Below, one piece after another: positions 9,352 to 19,264 of a DNA stretch of 64,000 bases. Position 1 is the first letter of the stretch, and every line of letters starts with the position of its first letter. The stretch is taken from assembly GCA_002723275.1 (NCBI GenBank), contig PBNZ01000029.1:62001-126000 (forward strand), in the 5' to 3' direction. The stretch is from Planctomycetaceae bacterium. Its GTDB lineage: Bacteria > Planctomycetota > Planctomycetia > Pirellulales > Pirellulaceae. The notes beneath the pieces are model-generated. The model searched no databases, had not been told where the DNA came from, and saw nothing but the letters and a program-made list of their open reading frames with translations. A program made the translations under genes and the position numbers.

Positions 9352-10833
9352 ATGATGCAGGACAAAATCACGACGCATGGAATCACCTTTGATGATGTTC
9401 TCCTGCAGCCTCGATACAGTGAAATTGTCCCGTCGGATACGGACGTCACCACAAAGCTCACACGCCGCATCAATTTAAACCTGCCGTTGCTGAGCTCTCC
9501 GATGGACACGGTGACCGAAAGTGCCATGGCGATCGCTCTCGGCCAGCAGGGCGGCCTGGGCGTGATTCACAAGAACATGTCGCTCGAACGTCAGACGGAA
9601 GAGGTCGACAAGGTCAAGCGAAGCGCCAACGGCATCATCATCGACCCCGTCACGCTACCACCGAATGCAACGGCAGCAGATGCCCAGGAGGTCATGGAGA
9701 AGCACAACGTCTCCGGAGTACCGATTATTCGAGCCGATGGGCACCTGGAAGGCATCTTAACTCGCCGTGACCTCAGGTTTTTGGAAGAGACGGAGCTGCC
9801 CGTTTCTGCCGTCATGACTCATGTTAATTTAGTGACGGCGACGGGGAAAGTAACGCTTGAGGAAGCCGAGAAGATTTTAACGGCTAAAAAGGTGGAGAAA
9901 CTTTTACTGGTTGACGACAATTACAAACTAACGGGACTGATCACGATCAAAGACATCGACATGCTCAAACGGTTCCCTAATGCTTGCAGAGATGAGCAGG
10001 GCCGTTTACGAGTCGGCGCAGCGATCGGAGTCTTCGACTTCGAACGAGCGGAAAGCCTGATCAATCAGGATGTAGACGTTTTAATCGTGGATAGTGCTCA
10101 CGGTCACTCGAAGAACGTCCTTGAGACGGTTCGAGAGACCAAGAAAAGATGGGACATTGACGTGGTTGCGGGCAACGTGGCCACTCGTGAGGGTGCAAAA
10201 GATCTGATTGATGCTGGCTGTGATGCTATCAAAGTCGGAATCGGTCCAGGTTCGATCTGCACCACTCGAGTGATCTCAGGAGTTGGCGTACCACAGATTA
10301 CAGCGATTTATGAAGCGGCGAATGTCGCGAAGGAATCGCAAACGCCAATCATCGCTGATGGAGGCATCCGCTTCTCAGGCGACCTGACCAAGGCAATTGC
10401 AGCCGGAGCGAACGTAGCCATGATTGGAGGATTGTTCGCGGGACTCGCCGAAAGTCCCGGTGAATTAATTCTCTACCAAGGACGAACTTTCAAGGTCTAC
10501 CGCGGAATGGGATCACTTGGAGCCATGGTCAAAGGATCAAGCGAACGTTACCGACAAGGGACGGGCGTTCAGGTTCCAGGCAAACTTGTTCCCGAAGGTG
10601 TTGAAGGGCGCGTCCCGTTCAAAGGTCCGTTGGGCCCATTCGTTTACCAACTCGTCGGGGGGCTGAGAGCTGGTATGGGTTACTGTGGAGCGAGAACGAT
10701 TGAAGAGCTGCGTACGGAAGCGCGGTTTATTCAAGTATCTGCGGCGAGTGTGAGAGAAAGCCACCCCCATGACATCGCCATTACGCAAGAAGCCCCCAAC
10801 TACAGCGAATACTCAGGCGGCGAGTCGGAATAA
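9352..10833 (+). CDS. guaB: Inosine-5'-monophosphate dehydrogenase
   Basis: 493 residues. The enzyme oxidises IMP to XMP with NAD+, the committed step of GMP synthesis. The N-terminal Thr-Phe-Asp-Asp-Val-Leu-Leu motif is followed by a tandem CBS (Bateman) domain at about 95-205. The catalytic loop is Gly-Pro-Gly-Ser-Ile-Cys-Thr-Thr-Arg with Cys303. The phosphate-binding Asp-Gly-Gly-Ile and Gly-Gly-Leu-Phe-Ala-Gly motifs and the Met-Gly-Ser-Leu-Gly-Ala-Met flap come next. Two ATG codons are adjacent at the start (9352, 9355); AAGGAG lies just upstream and serves either. The CBS pair suggests allosteric control by purine nucleotides. A recognisable promoter precedes it. Confidence 0.97.
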   Translation: MMQDKITTHGITFDDVLLQPRYSEIVPSDTDVTTKLTRRINLNLPLLSSPMDTVTESAMAIALGQQGGLGVIHKNMSLERQTEEVDKVKRSANGIIIDPVTLPPNATAADAQEVMEKHNVSGVPIIRADGHLEGILTRRDLRFLEETELPVSAVMTHVNLVTATGKVTLEEAEKILTAKKVEKLLLVDDNYKLTGLITIKDIDMLKRFPNACRDEQGRLRVGAAIGVFDFERAESLINQDVDVLIVDSAHGHSKNVLETVRETKKRWDIDVVAGNVATREGAKDLIDAGCDAIKVGIGPGSICTTRVISGVGVPQITAIYEAANVAKESQTPIIADGGIRFSGDLTKAIAAGANVAMIGGLFAGLAESPGELILYQGRTFKVYRGMGSLGAMVKGSSERYRQGTGVQVPGKLVPEGVEGRVPFKGPLGPFVYQLVGGLRAGMGYCGARTIEELRTEARFIQVSAASVRESHPHDIAITQEAPNYSEYSGGESE

Positions 10834-12607
10834 CCGACGCTCCTTTCGGAGCTCGTTGATCTCGCCAGTCCGATTGCGGAGCTATGGACTGCTCCTCGTA
10901 TTCGGCTGTGTCGCGACCTCTTTCGCCGAACAACCTCGGCCAACCAAGATGTCCGCCAAGACAGGCGCCGACGCCGTTGTTAGCGACAAACGCGCATCGG
11001 GCTGGACTCGTCCGAAGAAAATTGCGGACTCAGCAGACACTCTCAAATGGAAACGGCCGCGCCAAATTCGCATGGCGGAAATCCATCGACCACGTCCAAG
11101 CTATCTCAGATCGCCGGTCCAAGCAGCTCCGTTACGACAAACAGGGCAGTTAAACCGACAGCTTCAAGTTCGCAAGGCACCTCAAAAAACGACCACGACC
11201 AAGTCCGAAGCATCGGCTTACGTTGAAGAAACTCCCTTCAGCTTCGTGGCTCCTGCAACGTTTAGCGGTGAGATACAGGCTCCTGGTGACACCGAAGACA
11301 GTGGCTCGGATGAAGATCTCATTCTTTTGATCCAAGCCACGGAAGACGCCAACAATACCAACGACGTTTTTGACGATCTACTCGACGACATCCTGGGCGA
11401 TGAAGACGAAGAGATTAAGGAATCCGAACAAGAACTGCCTCCTAGTGATGAAGGGCTCGGCGGAAATGATCTCGGCGATGACGCCTTGGGCATTGACCTT
11501 GAGCCGACTCCAGCCGATCCGCTGGAGGCACTCCCCGACGATCTCTCGAGTGATGAGCTGCCCAGCTTCGGGGAGGATGAAGGCGACGGCAACGACTCGA
11601 TCGACTCTCTGTTAAGGGATGATGCAGATGCAGAGATCGCTGACGATACGATACCGCCTATCGATGCCTTACTGGGTGAGAACAGCAACACCGATGCTGA
11701 CAACTCCAATGCCGACAGCACGGATTCTGGCGATGCCGCGAGTGCGGATGGTTCACCGAGTCTGCCAGATCTTGGCCGCGACAGTGGCCAGCCTCTTCCG
11801 GCGATGGAAGAAGATCCCTCGATACCGAAACTCGAACCGACTCCGCTGGGTGACGATTCTGAGTTTGAATTGAACCAACCCTCTGCTCAGATCCTCTCGA
11901 CATACAATGGTCGTGACTGCCCGGAGGAGGAAAGAGTATTCCAGAGTGCCTGGGATGAACTACGACAGACACCTATCAGCTCCATCTCACTGGATATCAC
12001 TCCATCGATCCAACCCACCGCGCCGATCGAGCAGATCAACCGAGTACGGGAACGGAACATGTCGGAAGCTCCTGGAAGAGCCTGGCGTGATCGCAACGGA
12101 CGGCTGCTTGCGGACGGCAAGATGGTGAATTACGAGAACGGGCGGGTTGAAATCCAAACGCCTACCGGTCAACTCGACTATCTGTCCTGGTATGACTTGA
12201 GCAATGAGGACCTGTGCTTTGTGAGTGCCTGGTGGGAATTGCCGAGCGAATTCAGTGCGGCCACGAACAATTACGTGCCACGAAACTGGACGATGACCAC
12301 CTTTACGTGGACGGCGTCTGCCCTTTGTCACAAACCATTGTATTTCGAAGACGTGCAGCTAGAACGCTACGGTCATTCGGCAGGCCCGATGAAACAGGCA
12401 GCTTTGTCGGGGGTTCACTTCTTCGGCAACATTCTCTTCTTGCCCTATCACATGGGCCTGAATCCACCGAACGAATGCCAATACGCGCTGGGGTACTACC
12501 GACCGGGTAGCTGTGCTCCATGGCTCGTGCCTGCCGTGCCCTTAAGTGCACGCGGAGCCCGTTGGCAGCTTGCCGCACTTGTCGGCGGCTTATTGATTAT
12601 TCCGTAG
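10769..12607 (+). CDS. Secreted acidic protein of unknown function, planctomycete type
   Basis: Unrecognised outside Planctomycetes. From ATG 10769 it has 612 residues and overlaps the guaB end by 65 nt. A TTG at 10856 with GGAG 4 nt upstream would begin exactly at the signal peptide and remove the overlap, so the real start may be there. After the signal comes a basic, Pro/Lys/Arg-rich stretch, then about 200 residues extremely rich in Asp, Glu and Ser (roughly 165-370). The C-terminal ~230 residues look folded, with Trp, Cys and Tyr clusters including [10 protein letters not shown] and [10 protein letters not shown], ending in a hydrophobic segment. The acidic region could bind cations. A terminator follows. 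Confidence 0.75.
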   Translation: MTSPLRKKPPTTANTQAASRNNRRSFRSSLISPVRLRSYGLLLVFGCVATSFAEQPRPTKMSAKTGADAVVSDKRASGWTRPKKIADSADTLKWKRPRQIRMAEIHRPRPSYLRSPVQAAPLRQTGQLNRQLQVRKAPQKTTTTKSEASAYVEETPFSFVAPATFSGEIQAPGDTEDSGSDEDLILLIQATEDANNTNDVFDDLLDDILGDEDEEIKESEQELPPSDEGLGGNDLGDDALGIDLEPTPADPLEALPDDLSSDELPSFGEDEGDGNDSIDSLLRDDADAEIADDTIPPIDALLGENSNTDADNSNADSTDSGDAASADGSPSLPDLGRDSGQPLPAMEEDPSIPKLEPTPLGDDSEFELNQPSAQILSTYNGRDCPEEERVFQSAWDELRQTPISSISLDITPSIQPTAPIEQINRVRERNMSEAPGRAWRDRNGRLLADGKMVNYENGRVEIQTPTGQLDYLSWYDLSNEDLCFVSAWWELPSEFSAATNNYVPRNWTMTTFTWTASALCHKPLYFEDVQLERYGHSAGPMKQAALSGVHFFGNILFLPYHMGLNPPNECQYALGYYRPGSCAPWLVPAVPLSARGARWQLAALVGGLLIIP

Positions 12608-12641
12608 CACGGAAAGATTCTTTGTCTGGGAGCGATTGGAG

Positions 12642-12680
12642 AAGCGGTCGGATCGCATGCGGTCCGGCCGCTTTCATCAT
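12642..12680 (+). terminator. Rho-independent terminator after the acidic secreted protein gene
   Basis: A 10-bp stem (12642-12651 with 12662-12671, one G-U pair), a 10-nt loop and a T-rich tail beginning TTTCATCATTT. It lies 35 nt past the stop codon. The opposite strand lacks a T tract, so it probably works only on the plus strand. Confidence 0.6.
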
Positions 12681-12698
12681 TTAATCACGGTTCTCAGC

Positions 12699-12920
12699 CT
12701 ACATTCCCTCGAGGCCAGCACAGCCAGAACCACATTGAGGGCGACCACAATTACCGGCCACCGGCAGGTCCGCCGAAAGATTGGTCGCTGCGGCCGGAAC
12801 GCTCAACTGCTTGTCCACATTCAGGCTTTCGCACTTGGGACAACAGGGCTTTTCCTGTCCTCGAATCAGCATTTCAAAGGCCGCTTGGCAGTCGGAGCAA
12901 ACATACTCGTAAATTGGCAT
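12699..12920 (-). CDS. FmdB-family zinc ribbon protein
   Basis: 73 residues starting Met-Pro-Ile-Tyr-Glu-Tyr-Val-Cys, the diagnostic beginning of the FmdB / CxxC-CxxC regulatory family. Two Cys pairs (C-x2-C near residue 8 and C-x2-C near 28) would hold one zinc. The C-terminal third is Gly/Cys-rich (Cys-Gly-Arg-Pro-Gln-Cys-Gly-Ser-Gly-Cys) and could hold a second metal. FmdB was named from formamidase operons, but most homologues have no known role. GAGGAG lies 7 nt before the ATG. It stands alone on the minus strand between convergent and unrelated genes. Confidence 0.88.
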   Translation of the reverse strand: MPIYEYVCSDCQAAFEMLIRGQEKPCCPKCESLNVDKQLSVPAAATNLSADLPVAGNCGRPQCGSGCAGLEGM

Positions 12921-13085
12921 CTTCTTTCTCCTCGGAAACAGCCCATCGGAGCGAACTCAACATTTCCATCGAGCTTGGGTCCCGTCACCGCACTTTGAAT
13001 TTTGGCGACGCTTCATCTTTCGGTCAATGACCTACCATTGTTCGCCCCATTCTCTTGCAATTTCTTCCTCAATAAAAGCTATCGC

Positions 13086-14441
13086 TTATGCGTCCGGATT
13101 GGAATAGAAATTCCGCTTGAGCTTCGAGCTGATTTCCGACCGAAGATGTTCCAGCACGGATTGCTTGTCGGTCTCATCAAGAATGCGGCGCACAACCTGC
13201 TTGGGCGATTCTCCTCCCCAGGAAGCGCCGTGTTCAAAATAGTATTTCGCAGCATTTCCGACGATATAGGATCCAAACCCAGCAGCCGCTCCCTGGGGAA
13301 CTGCGGTCAACACGGTACCGGCACCGAAGGTCAGCGCTTTCAAGGCATCGGCAGCAAGATGGGTGGCGACTTCAGCGGCGAAAACCATGCCGGCTGCACC
13401 GAGGATGGAGAGGGCAAGTTTTTGAGCGTTCGCCCAAGACATCTCTAATCCATAGATATGCGCGAGCGTTACCACCATCGTCACATCGACAGCACTTCCG
13501 CCGAGGATGTCTGCAACAGGCACGGGATTGACGGCCACGGCGATGGCTTTGGCGGCCGCAAAACTCCAAATCGTCTGGTTGGCACGTCGTTCTCGCAAAT
13601 CAATTCGAAGCTTGGCGATTCGATCGGTTTTATCCGCTGCATACATGGCGGCGTTTAAAGCGATCAGATCCATGCCGTCGTGTTCCAACACTTCGAGAAT
13701 ACGTGCCTTGAGATCGCTGACCTTCGGTTCTGGCTTGCGCCACTCTGTTCGTTCCTTTCCATGCTCATCAACGAATACAAATTCGACGTCTCGCGGATCT
13801 GCCGACGTCAGCAGGAAATTCTCGGGCGGCACCACGTCGCAGAGCCGGCGATCGCGTAACTGCGTCATTAATTGATCAAGTTCTTGCTGCGGGTACAGAT
13901 CGGTTTTGTTGAGCACAAAGAGGATTGGTTTGTGAACAGAAGCGAGCGCCATCACCGCTGAAAACTCAACTTCATTAATATCAGAGTCCGTGACGAAGAG
14001 GATAATATCACCTCGACGGACAGCTCTCTTGGCAATCGCATCGTGATCACTGTCACCGACTTCATTGATACCCGGAGTGTCAACGAGCACCAGTTCAGAA
14101 CCATCCAAGCCTGGAATCACATAGTCGGTCTCGGTCCAGGGCACGACCTTCGATTCCTTGGTCCATCCGCCTTGCACGTCCACTTCCGCGACATGCTCAC
14201 CAATCAGCGCATTAATCAGTGCCGACTTACCGGTACTAATCTCACCAAACAGCACGATTTCGACACGTCCCTGCGTCAGCTTCTTCTCCATATCTTGTAG
14301 CTGAGTGAGATCCGCACGGAGCTGATCCTTTTCTTCCGGCGTGCAATTCCGGAATTTTTCGACAGCATTCTGGACCGATGCCAACGCTTGTTGGTAACGG
14401 TTCAACGTGTCCTCTTTCGTCGAATCAGCAGAATCTGTCAT
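13086..14441 (-). CDS. Era/dynamin-like GTPase with DUF697-like C-terminal region
   Basis: 451 residues. An N-terminal helical region of about 55 residues precedes a small GTPase domain: P-loop Gly66-Ser73, G3 Asp-Thr-Pro-Gly at 121-124, G4 Asn-Lys-Thr-Asp at 178-181. After a linker, residues about 285-430 are Ala/Gly/Val-rich and amphipathic, with Asn-Pro-Val-Pro-Val-Ala-Asp near 305. This resembles the membrane-associating DUF697 domain of YcjF-type GTPases. There is no signal peptide, so it is probably a cytoplasmic protein that touches the inner membrane. It overlaps the paralogous GTPase gene by 1 nt (TAATG), so the pair is translated together. Function in this group is not established. 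Confidence 0.85.
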   Translation of the reverse strand: MTDSADSTKEDTLNRYQQALASVQNAVEKFRNCTPEEKDQLRADLTQLQDMEKKLTQGRVEIVLFGEISTGKSALINALIGEHVAEVDVQGGWTKESKVVPWTETDYVIPGLDGSELVLVDTPGINEVGDSDHDAIAKRAVRRGDIILFVTDSDINEVEFSAVMALASVHKPILFVLNKTDLYPQQELDQLMTQLRDRRLCDVVPPENFLLTSADPRDVEFVFVDEHGKERTEWRKPEPKVSDLKARILEVLEHDGMDLIALNAAMYAADKTDRIAKLRIDLRERRANQTIWSFAAAKAIAVAVNPVPVADILGGSAVDVTMVVTLAHIYGLEMSWANAQKLALSILGAAGMVFAAEVATHLAADALKALTFGAGTVLTAVPQGAAAGFGSYIVGNAAKYYFEHGASWGGESPKQVVRRILDETDKQSVLEHLRSEISSKLKRNFYSNPDA

Positions 14442-16042
14442 TACTCGCCTTTAGATGCATCTTTGGGTGCACCGAGATCAAGTCCAGGATCATTTTCTTT
14501 GAAATAACGCCGGGCAGCGGACACTAACTTTCGAATCTCATTCACACTCGTCACTCGTTCCCACTCTTGCCTGGCAAGTTCGACCATCCCTCCCACGGGA
14601 GTCTTCATTTCATTCCCGAAGTAGCGAATAAAAATGGCACCAATCCATCTTGTGATCAAGGCCTGGATGATGCCCTGCAAAACACCGCCGGCAACCGTCC
14701 CCACGCCAGGCACACTTTTGATCATCGACGCAATGCTGGAGGCAATCATCGGCGTCGCCACGGAACTGCCTAGGACTCCCAAAAGCGTTTTCCCTTGTTG
14801 CCCCAACAGGTTGACCGCAACATCCACGTCGATCTCTTGCTTGTAGACGCGCGCCAAATCAAGCACCATTTTGGTCGAGATCGCGCAGCCAGCAGCTAAA
14901 TCGACGACCGGCAACGGGCTTAAAGCCGCTGCCCCCGCTGCGCCCCACATGTATTTTTCGACGATTTCCCAAGCGCGGTCATCCAACGATTCCCGCACCC
15001 GGTCCTTCGCCTCATCGACAAGGCCTCGAGATTGAAGCAACAGGTTCGCCAACAACAGGTCACGGCCGTCATGTTTGACGATCTGAATCATGCATTGTGC
15101 CAAGGCCTGAATGTCCGGCGGCTCTTCAACCTGCTCGGCACTTTCACGACCATCTGCGAGGATTCGAATTCGTTCGCGGAATGTCGATCGTGAACGAACC
15201 GCCAACACGTTCGCCGGCTCCACGAACTCTGTGACCTGTCGTCGTATTTGGCCTAACAAAGCATCGCGATCACGATCGGTATACCAGTCTTCTTTATTCA
15301 GGCAAATCACAACCCGCTTTTCCATATCGGCAAGGGTTTGCAACAGCTGAAACTCAGAATCACGCAATGGGCCGTCGACGACGACCAGGACCAGATCGGC
15401 GTCTTTGGCGGCTTCGGCAGCCACATGCTGACGAGATCCGCCATCGACCTCGCTAAGCCCAGGCGTGTCGACCAACACCACCTGGTCATGACCGGGCCAG
15501 GGGATTGTGTTGCGTTCGATGGTCGTCCCGCCCTTGAGATCCGTGGCAAAGACATCGCGACCGGCCAAGGCATTTAATAATGAGGATTTCCCGCTGGAAA
15601 TCGTTCCGAAAACGACGATTTCCAGATGTTGTTCTTCTTGCTTTTCTTCGATCCAGCGAATCAGAGGCGTCAATTCGCCTCGCAGCTCTTCCGAAGTCGT
15701 TGCCGCATCGCGCAATTCCGTCACGGCGGACAAATTTCGGGCAACTTCTTTCTCGCGATCGACGAGGCTCATCTCACTCGGATTCAGAGCCCTTTGATCT
15801 TGTCGCTTTTGCTTTCGCTTCGATGCCGCAACTAAACGCCAAACCGTCCAAATCGACGCACCGAGCATTAAGAGACAACCGCCCCCCACACAAACTAGAT
15901 AGAGGGTGCCCCAGATTTGTCCCAGTTCTTTGGCTGAGCGATACTGCTCGACGGCCAGTTGTGGCAAGTAAACCAATAAAAAACCGATAAACGCCAGTGT
16001 CACGACCAGCATGACTCGCGAATATCGGCGTTTGATTCTCAT
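14441..16042 (-). CDS. Membrane-anchored GTPase, paralogue of the downstream one
   Basis: 533 residues. Two transmembrane helices lie at about 9-28 and 45-68, followed by a basic stretch. The GTPase core has P-loop Gly146-Ser153, Asp-Thr-Pro-Gly at 192-195 and Asn-Lys-Glu-Asp at 249-252. The G4 is thus NKED rather than the usual NKxD with a small residue. The C-terminal part has the same Pro-Leu-Pro-Val-Val-Asp motif and long Ala/Gly-rich helices as its neighbour (DUF697-like). The gene is first in a two-gene unit. A membrane-anchored and a soluble copy side by side suggest a hetero-oligomeric, dynamin-like machine; that is inference. Confidence 0.85.
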   Translation of the reverse strand: MRIKRRYSRVMLVVTLAFIGFLLVYLPQLAVEQYRSAKELGQIWGTLYLVCVGGGCLLMLGASIWTVWRLVAASKRKQKRQDQRALNPSEMSLVDREKEVARNLSAVTELRDAATTSEELRGELTPLIRWIEEKQEEQHLEIVVFGTISSGKSSLLNALAGRDVFATDLKGGTTIERNTIPWPGHDQVVLVDTPGLSEVDGGSRQHVAAEAAKDADLVLVVVDGPLRDSEFQLLQTLADMEKRVVICLNKEDWYTDRDRDALLGQIRRQVTEFVEPANVLAVRSRSTFRERIRILADGRESAEQVEEPPDIQALAQCMIQIVKHDGRDLLLANLLLQSRGLVDEAKDRVRESLDDRAWEIVEKYMWGAAGAAALSPLPVVDLAAGCAISTKMVLDLARVYKQEIDVDVAVNLLGQQGKTLLGVLGSSVATPMIASSIASMIKSVPGVGTVAGGVLQGIIQALITRWIGAIFIRYFGNEMKTPVGGMVELARQEWERVTSVNEIRKLVSAARRYFKENDPGLDLGAPKDASKGE

Positions 16043-16371
16043 AAACTTCTCCGAGGGACAGACCCTACCCGTACAACCGTTCTGCTCAGGCAGCCGTCAC
16101 GAACGCGAAGACGCTGCCTGAGATATTCGGGAACCCGACCATCATCTTACGAATCTTACAATTCTCGCTAGAAGTCGCTCCGACGTCACTAGGAGTTGGC
16201 ATCGCTTCGAAATGGGTGGGAAATCCCATCCGCAACGGGACTGACCGGCATTTCCCGCCGAATCCCGCAATTCTCCGCGTAAAAAGGCTTGAAACCGCAG
16301 GATGTTCGATTGGAGGCGGACCGGTATAATCGTCGGCAAATAAAAGGTCGTTTCTCCAAGTTGTCACTTCC
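16043..16371. other. Intergenic region between divergent genes
   Basis: 329 nt between the membrane GTPase (minus) and a small membrane protein (plus). A TATAAT box lies at 16325-16330, 41 nt before the plus-strand ATG, but no -35 box at a standard distance is evident. I see no convincing gene or hairpin; an open minus-strand frame here has no ribosome-binding site and no recognisable protein. Confidence 0.5.
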
Positions 16372-16941
16372 ATGACTCCCCACAAAAAGCCTCAACAAGA
16401 CGAGTCTACCCTGGGTTTGGCGCCGCCACGCTACGGACTCAAGACCTTTTTAGGATTGGTGGCGTTGGTTTGTGGGTGTTTGGCAGCCTTCGTTCATTTT
16501 GGGGCTCTGGTGGGATGTGCCGTGCTGCTGGCGTTGATCGCGATTATCGCTCACGTTGCCGGCAATGCGATCGGGACGGAATTACGTCAACGTAGCGACG
16601 AGAGTTCGTCGCTCCCGATGGAAACAGGCCTGAGCGACGACCCTCGACGCCGTCCCCACTCTTCCGAGTTCGCGCCACCAACGCAGCTCGGCCACAAGGC
16701 TCCGCTCGGCTGGTTCATGCGGATCATGACTTCACTGGGGGTGATTGCCGGGGCGATTGCCGGCGGGATGTTTCTGGTGAAGACCAGCGAAATACCGCTT
16801 CCCTATTCAACGATTGCATTCGGTTGCCTGGCAGCAGGCGTGTTGGGCGGAATGTTAGCCTTCTGGCTATTTAGCCTTGCTCAGGTATTCCTGTCGGCGT
16901 GGTGGCAAGCGCATTGGCATGGTTACAAAAAACATCGCTGA
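16372..16941 (+). CDS. Hypothetical integral membrane protein
   Basis: 189 residues, not recognised. The N-terminus is polar (Lys/Gln/Asp, to about residue 20). Two hydrophobic helices follow close together (about 25-65). A hydrophilic loop of some 45 residues rich in Ser, Arg and Pro spans 70-112, then two more helices lie at about 115-135 and 145-175. The tail is basic (Trp-His-Gly-Tyr-Lys-Lys-His-Arg), fitting the positive-inside rule for a cytoplasmic C-terminus. A four-helix inner-membrane protein is the most one can say. A TATAAT box is 41 nt upstream. It is convergent with pyruvate kinase, with only 4 nt between the stops. Confidence 0.7.
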   Translation: MTPHKKPQQDESTLGLAPPRYGLKTFLGLVALVCGCLAAFVHFGALVGCAVLLALIAIIAHVAGNAIGTELRQRSDESSSLPMETGLSDDPRRRPHSSEFAPPTQLGHKAPLGWFMRIMTSLGVIAGAIAGGMFLVKTSEIPLPYSTIAFGCLAAGVLGGMLAFWLFSLAQVFLSAWWQAHWHGYKKHR

Positions 16942-16945
16942 AAAA

Positions 16946-18388
16946 TTACTCGTGCACTTGATGGATGAGCACTAGATTGTGCACCTCGTCCTTGACGCCA
17001 GTTCCTCCGACCAGAACCACACGATCACCGGGCTGCAGTTGTCCCTGCTCTTGCCCCCATCGAGAGATGAAGGAGACGAGTTGCTGATCAAAGTCTTCCG
17101 GTGCGCCAGGTAATGGATGGATACCCCAATAGAGACACATTTGCCGAAGTGTTCGCTGGCAATCACTGACAGCGACCGTGGGAATAAAATCGCGTTGCTT
17201 GGCCTTTGTCAAAGCAGTGGCCCCGCTCTTCGTTACCACGACAACCATGCGGGCGTGAATTTCATCGGCAATTCTTCCAGCTCCGCGAACAACCGCAGAC
17301 GCGACGGGATTAACCTGCTCATCTTGATTCCCTTGAAGCTGCTCTCGACCGGACATGCACATCTGTTCGGTTGACTTCATAATGCGATTCATCATCGCCA
17401 CCGACTCGACCGGATAATCTCCGATCGCCGTTTCGCCCGACAACATACACGCATCGGTACCATCCAAAATTGCATTTGCGACGTCAGTGGCCTCAGCTCG
17501 TGTTGGCCGACTGCTACGTTGCATGCTATCGAGCATTTGTGTGGCGACGATCACTGGTTTGCTCCAAATAGAACAAGCGTCGATAATCTGTTTCTGCGCG
17601 ACGGGCATCGTGGCCACATCAATTTCAACTCCGAGATCTCCTCGAGCGACCATAATTCCGTCAGAGACCTTCACAATCTCTGTAAGATTCTCCAGAGCTT
17701 TCGGCTTTTCGATTTTCGCGATCGTAAGTGCGTTCGAATCATATTGATCCAACAACTGCCGCAACTCGACCATATCGTCGGGTTTTCTCACAAAACTGAG
17801 GCTCACGAAGTCGGCCCCTACCGAAGCGGCCCAGATCGCATTGTCTCGATCGACGTCGGAAAGCGTCGGCGCACTCAGCTCAACACCTGGCAGATTGATT
17901 CCCTGTCGACTGCGCAAGAGGCCACCCTGCAACACACGACAGCGAGCGTGCTCATCTGAGCGTTCCAACACCACCATCTCGATCGTGCCATCCGCCATGA
18001 GAACGCGATCGTCAACCTTGAGTTCATCGATCAGGCGTGTGTAATTGCAGGTCAATTGCCCCGGCTCAACTTGCTCACCACGAACAAACGTCAATTCAGT
18101 ATCAACCTCACAGGGCAGGGGATCCTCCGTCAGTTGACCAAGTCGAATCTTCGGACCCGCCAGATCGACAAGAATGCCGAGTGGCCTTCCCACCGCCTGC
18201 TCCACCTCACGGATGGTAGCCACGAATTGCTCGTGGACGGATCGGGATCCATGAGCCATATTCAGGCGACAAATATCGACACCTGCGAGAACGATTTTTT
18301 CCAGGATCGCCCGATCCTGACAGGCGGGACCAATCGTAGCGACGATTTTTGTCCGGGCGCGACTGCCCAGGACTTCTGATTCTGTCAT
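16946..18388 (-). CDS. pyk: Pyruvate kinase
   Basis: 480 residues from ATG 18388; GGGGAGC lies 7 nt upstream, and the open frame further upstream adds 52 non-conserved residues. It transfers phosphate from phosphoenolpyruvate to ADP. The N-terminal Arg-Thr-Lys-Ile-Val-Ala-Thr-Ile-Gly-Pro motif, the K+/Mg2+ and active-site Ile-Ala-Lys-Ile-Glu signature near residue 215, Ala-Arg-Gly-Asp-Leu-Gly-Val-Glu and Ser-Gly-Glu-Thr-Ala are all present. The C-terminal domain ends in a Gly-Gly-Thr-Gly-Val-Lys-Asp-Glu allosteric-type loop. It stands alone and is probably constitutive glycolytic housekeeping. Confidence 0.96.
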   Translation of the reverse strand: MTESEVLGSRARTKIVATIGPACQDRAILEKIVLAGVDICRLNMAHGSRSVHEQFVATIREVEQAVGRPLGILVDLAGPKIRLGQLTEDPLPCEVDTELTFVRGEQVEPGQLTCNYTRLIDELKVDDRVLMADGTIEMVVLERSDEHARCRVLQGGLLRSRQGINLPGVELSAPTLSDVDRDNAIWAASVGADFVSLSFVRKPDDMVELRQLLDQYDSNALTIAKIEKPKALENLTEIVKVSDGIMVARGDLGVEIDVATMPVAQKQIIDACSIWSKPVIVATQMLDSMQRSSRPTRAEATDVANAILDGTDACMLSGETAIGDYPVESVAMMNRIMKSTEQMCMSGREQLQGNQDEQVNPVASAVVRGAGRIADEIHARMVVVVTKSGATALTKAKQRDFIPTVAVSDCQRTLRQMCLYWGIHPLPGAPEDFDQQLVSFISRWGQEQGQLQPGDRVVLVGGTGVKDEVHNLVLIHQVHE

Positions 18389-18654
18389 CTGATAAGCTCC
18401 CCGACCGAGAATGCCCGATCTACATATTCTCGCCAGCCACACGTACATCGCGACCGATCCAGCGGTGGTGCCATCTGACATGCCTTGTTTCAACGTCGCC
18501 TTGTTTGACGGATTCGCGTTGCCTGACGAAGACGGTGACGGCAAAATACCACGCGTACAACATCATGTCGATTATGGCGGTGGACAATTGCCGGTACTTT
18601 GTCGAACATCAAGACTAGGGACCCGGTAAAACTTGAAGAAGGAACGCTTGCTGT

Positions 18655-19182
18655 ATGAACGGCGGAAAAGAAACTTCAAAACTCCAAAAACTTCGCATCC
18701 GTTTATTCGCACTGTGCCTGGGTGGAATCTTGGGGATCATCGTTGCCGTCATTGCAATGTCGCTGATGGGTCCTGGACAAATCCCGGAACTCAACGCGAG
18801 CAGCTTCAATCAAGCATTGAACCAATGGGACTCTAATCGACTCATGAACTACGAAATCGAGATTACTGTTCAGGGCCGACAGCCCGGTCGCTACCGGACC
18901 ACTGTGCAAGATGGAGAAGTCGTATCGGCGGAATTCAACAACAACGCCCTCACCAATCCAAGAACGATGTCGACCTGGACAGTCGACGGCATGTTTCGAA
19001 CGATCGATTACGACGTCCAAGATCAATTAAACCGAGATGCCCAAGATCCAGAACTGACGTTACGGGCCGAGTTCAATCCACAGTACGGATACCCCCAAAA
19101 ATACCAACGCATCCAATGGGGATCACTCAACGAATTGACCTGGGAAGTCACTCGCTTTGAAATAACGGCCCCGGAGCTGTAA
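18655..19182 (+). CDS. Membrane-anchored protein, DUF6174-like
   Basis: 175 residues. A basic N-terminus leads to one transmembrane or signal helix at about 18-40, followed by an extracytoplasmic domain. That domain begins with a Trp-Asp-Ser-Asn-Arg...Asn-Tyr-Glu-Ile-Glu-Ile pattern, then Arg-Tyr-Arg-Thr-Thr-Val-Gln-Asp-Gly-Glu-Val. It ends near Phe-Asn-Pro-Gln-Tyr-Gly-Tyr-Pro. The order resembles the DUF6174 family of small secreted domains, whose function is unknown; the match is from memory and only moderately secure. The start is the first ATG before the hydrophobic segment. A shared hairpin 18-54 nt downstream may end this transcript as well as the convergent one. Confidence 0.7.
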   Translation: MNGGKETSKLQKLRIRLFALCLGGILGIIVAVIAMSLMGPGQIPELNASSFNQALNQWDSNRLMNYEIEITVQGRQPGRYRTTVQDGEVVSAEFNNNALTNPRTMSTWTVDGMFRTIDYDVQDQLNRDAQDPELTLRAEFNPQYGYPQKYQRIQWGSLNELTWEVTRFEITAPEL

Positions 19183-19199
19183 GGATTAACAGGCACCCC

Positions 19200-19236
19200 A
19201 AAAAAAAGGGCGGCGAGATATCGCTCGCCAGCCCTT
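19200..19236 (-). terminator. Rho-independent terminator for the Cys-rich secreted protein
   Basis: On the minus strand the arms 19236-19224 and 19217-19206 form a 12-bp stem with one bulged base and a 6-nt loop. They are followed directly by a run of eight T residues (complement of 19200-19207). The plus strand has the same hairpin but no T run. It lies 28 nt past the stop of the minus-strand gene. Confidence 0.85.
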
Positions 19237-19264
19237 CTGTACTCAAACGGTGGTCACTGAGTCG

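Noticed and set aside
11218-11721. 167-codon Ser-rich open frame antisense to the acidic protein
   Set aside because: It is the reverse complement of Asp/Glu codons, which forces a Ser-rich shadow; no start signal is present.
16086-16385. 99-codon minus-strand open frame between the GTPase and a membrane protein gene
   Set aside because: It overlaps the start of the plus-strand gene, lacks a ribosome-binding site and shows no protein-like pattern.
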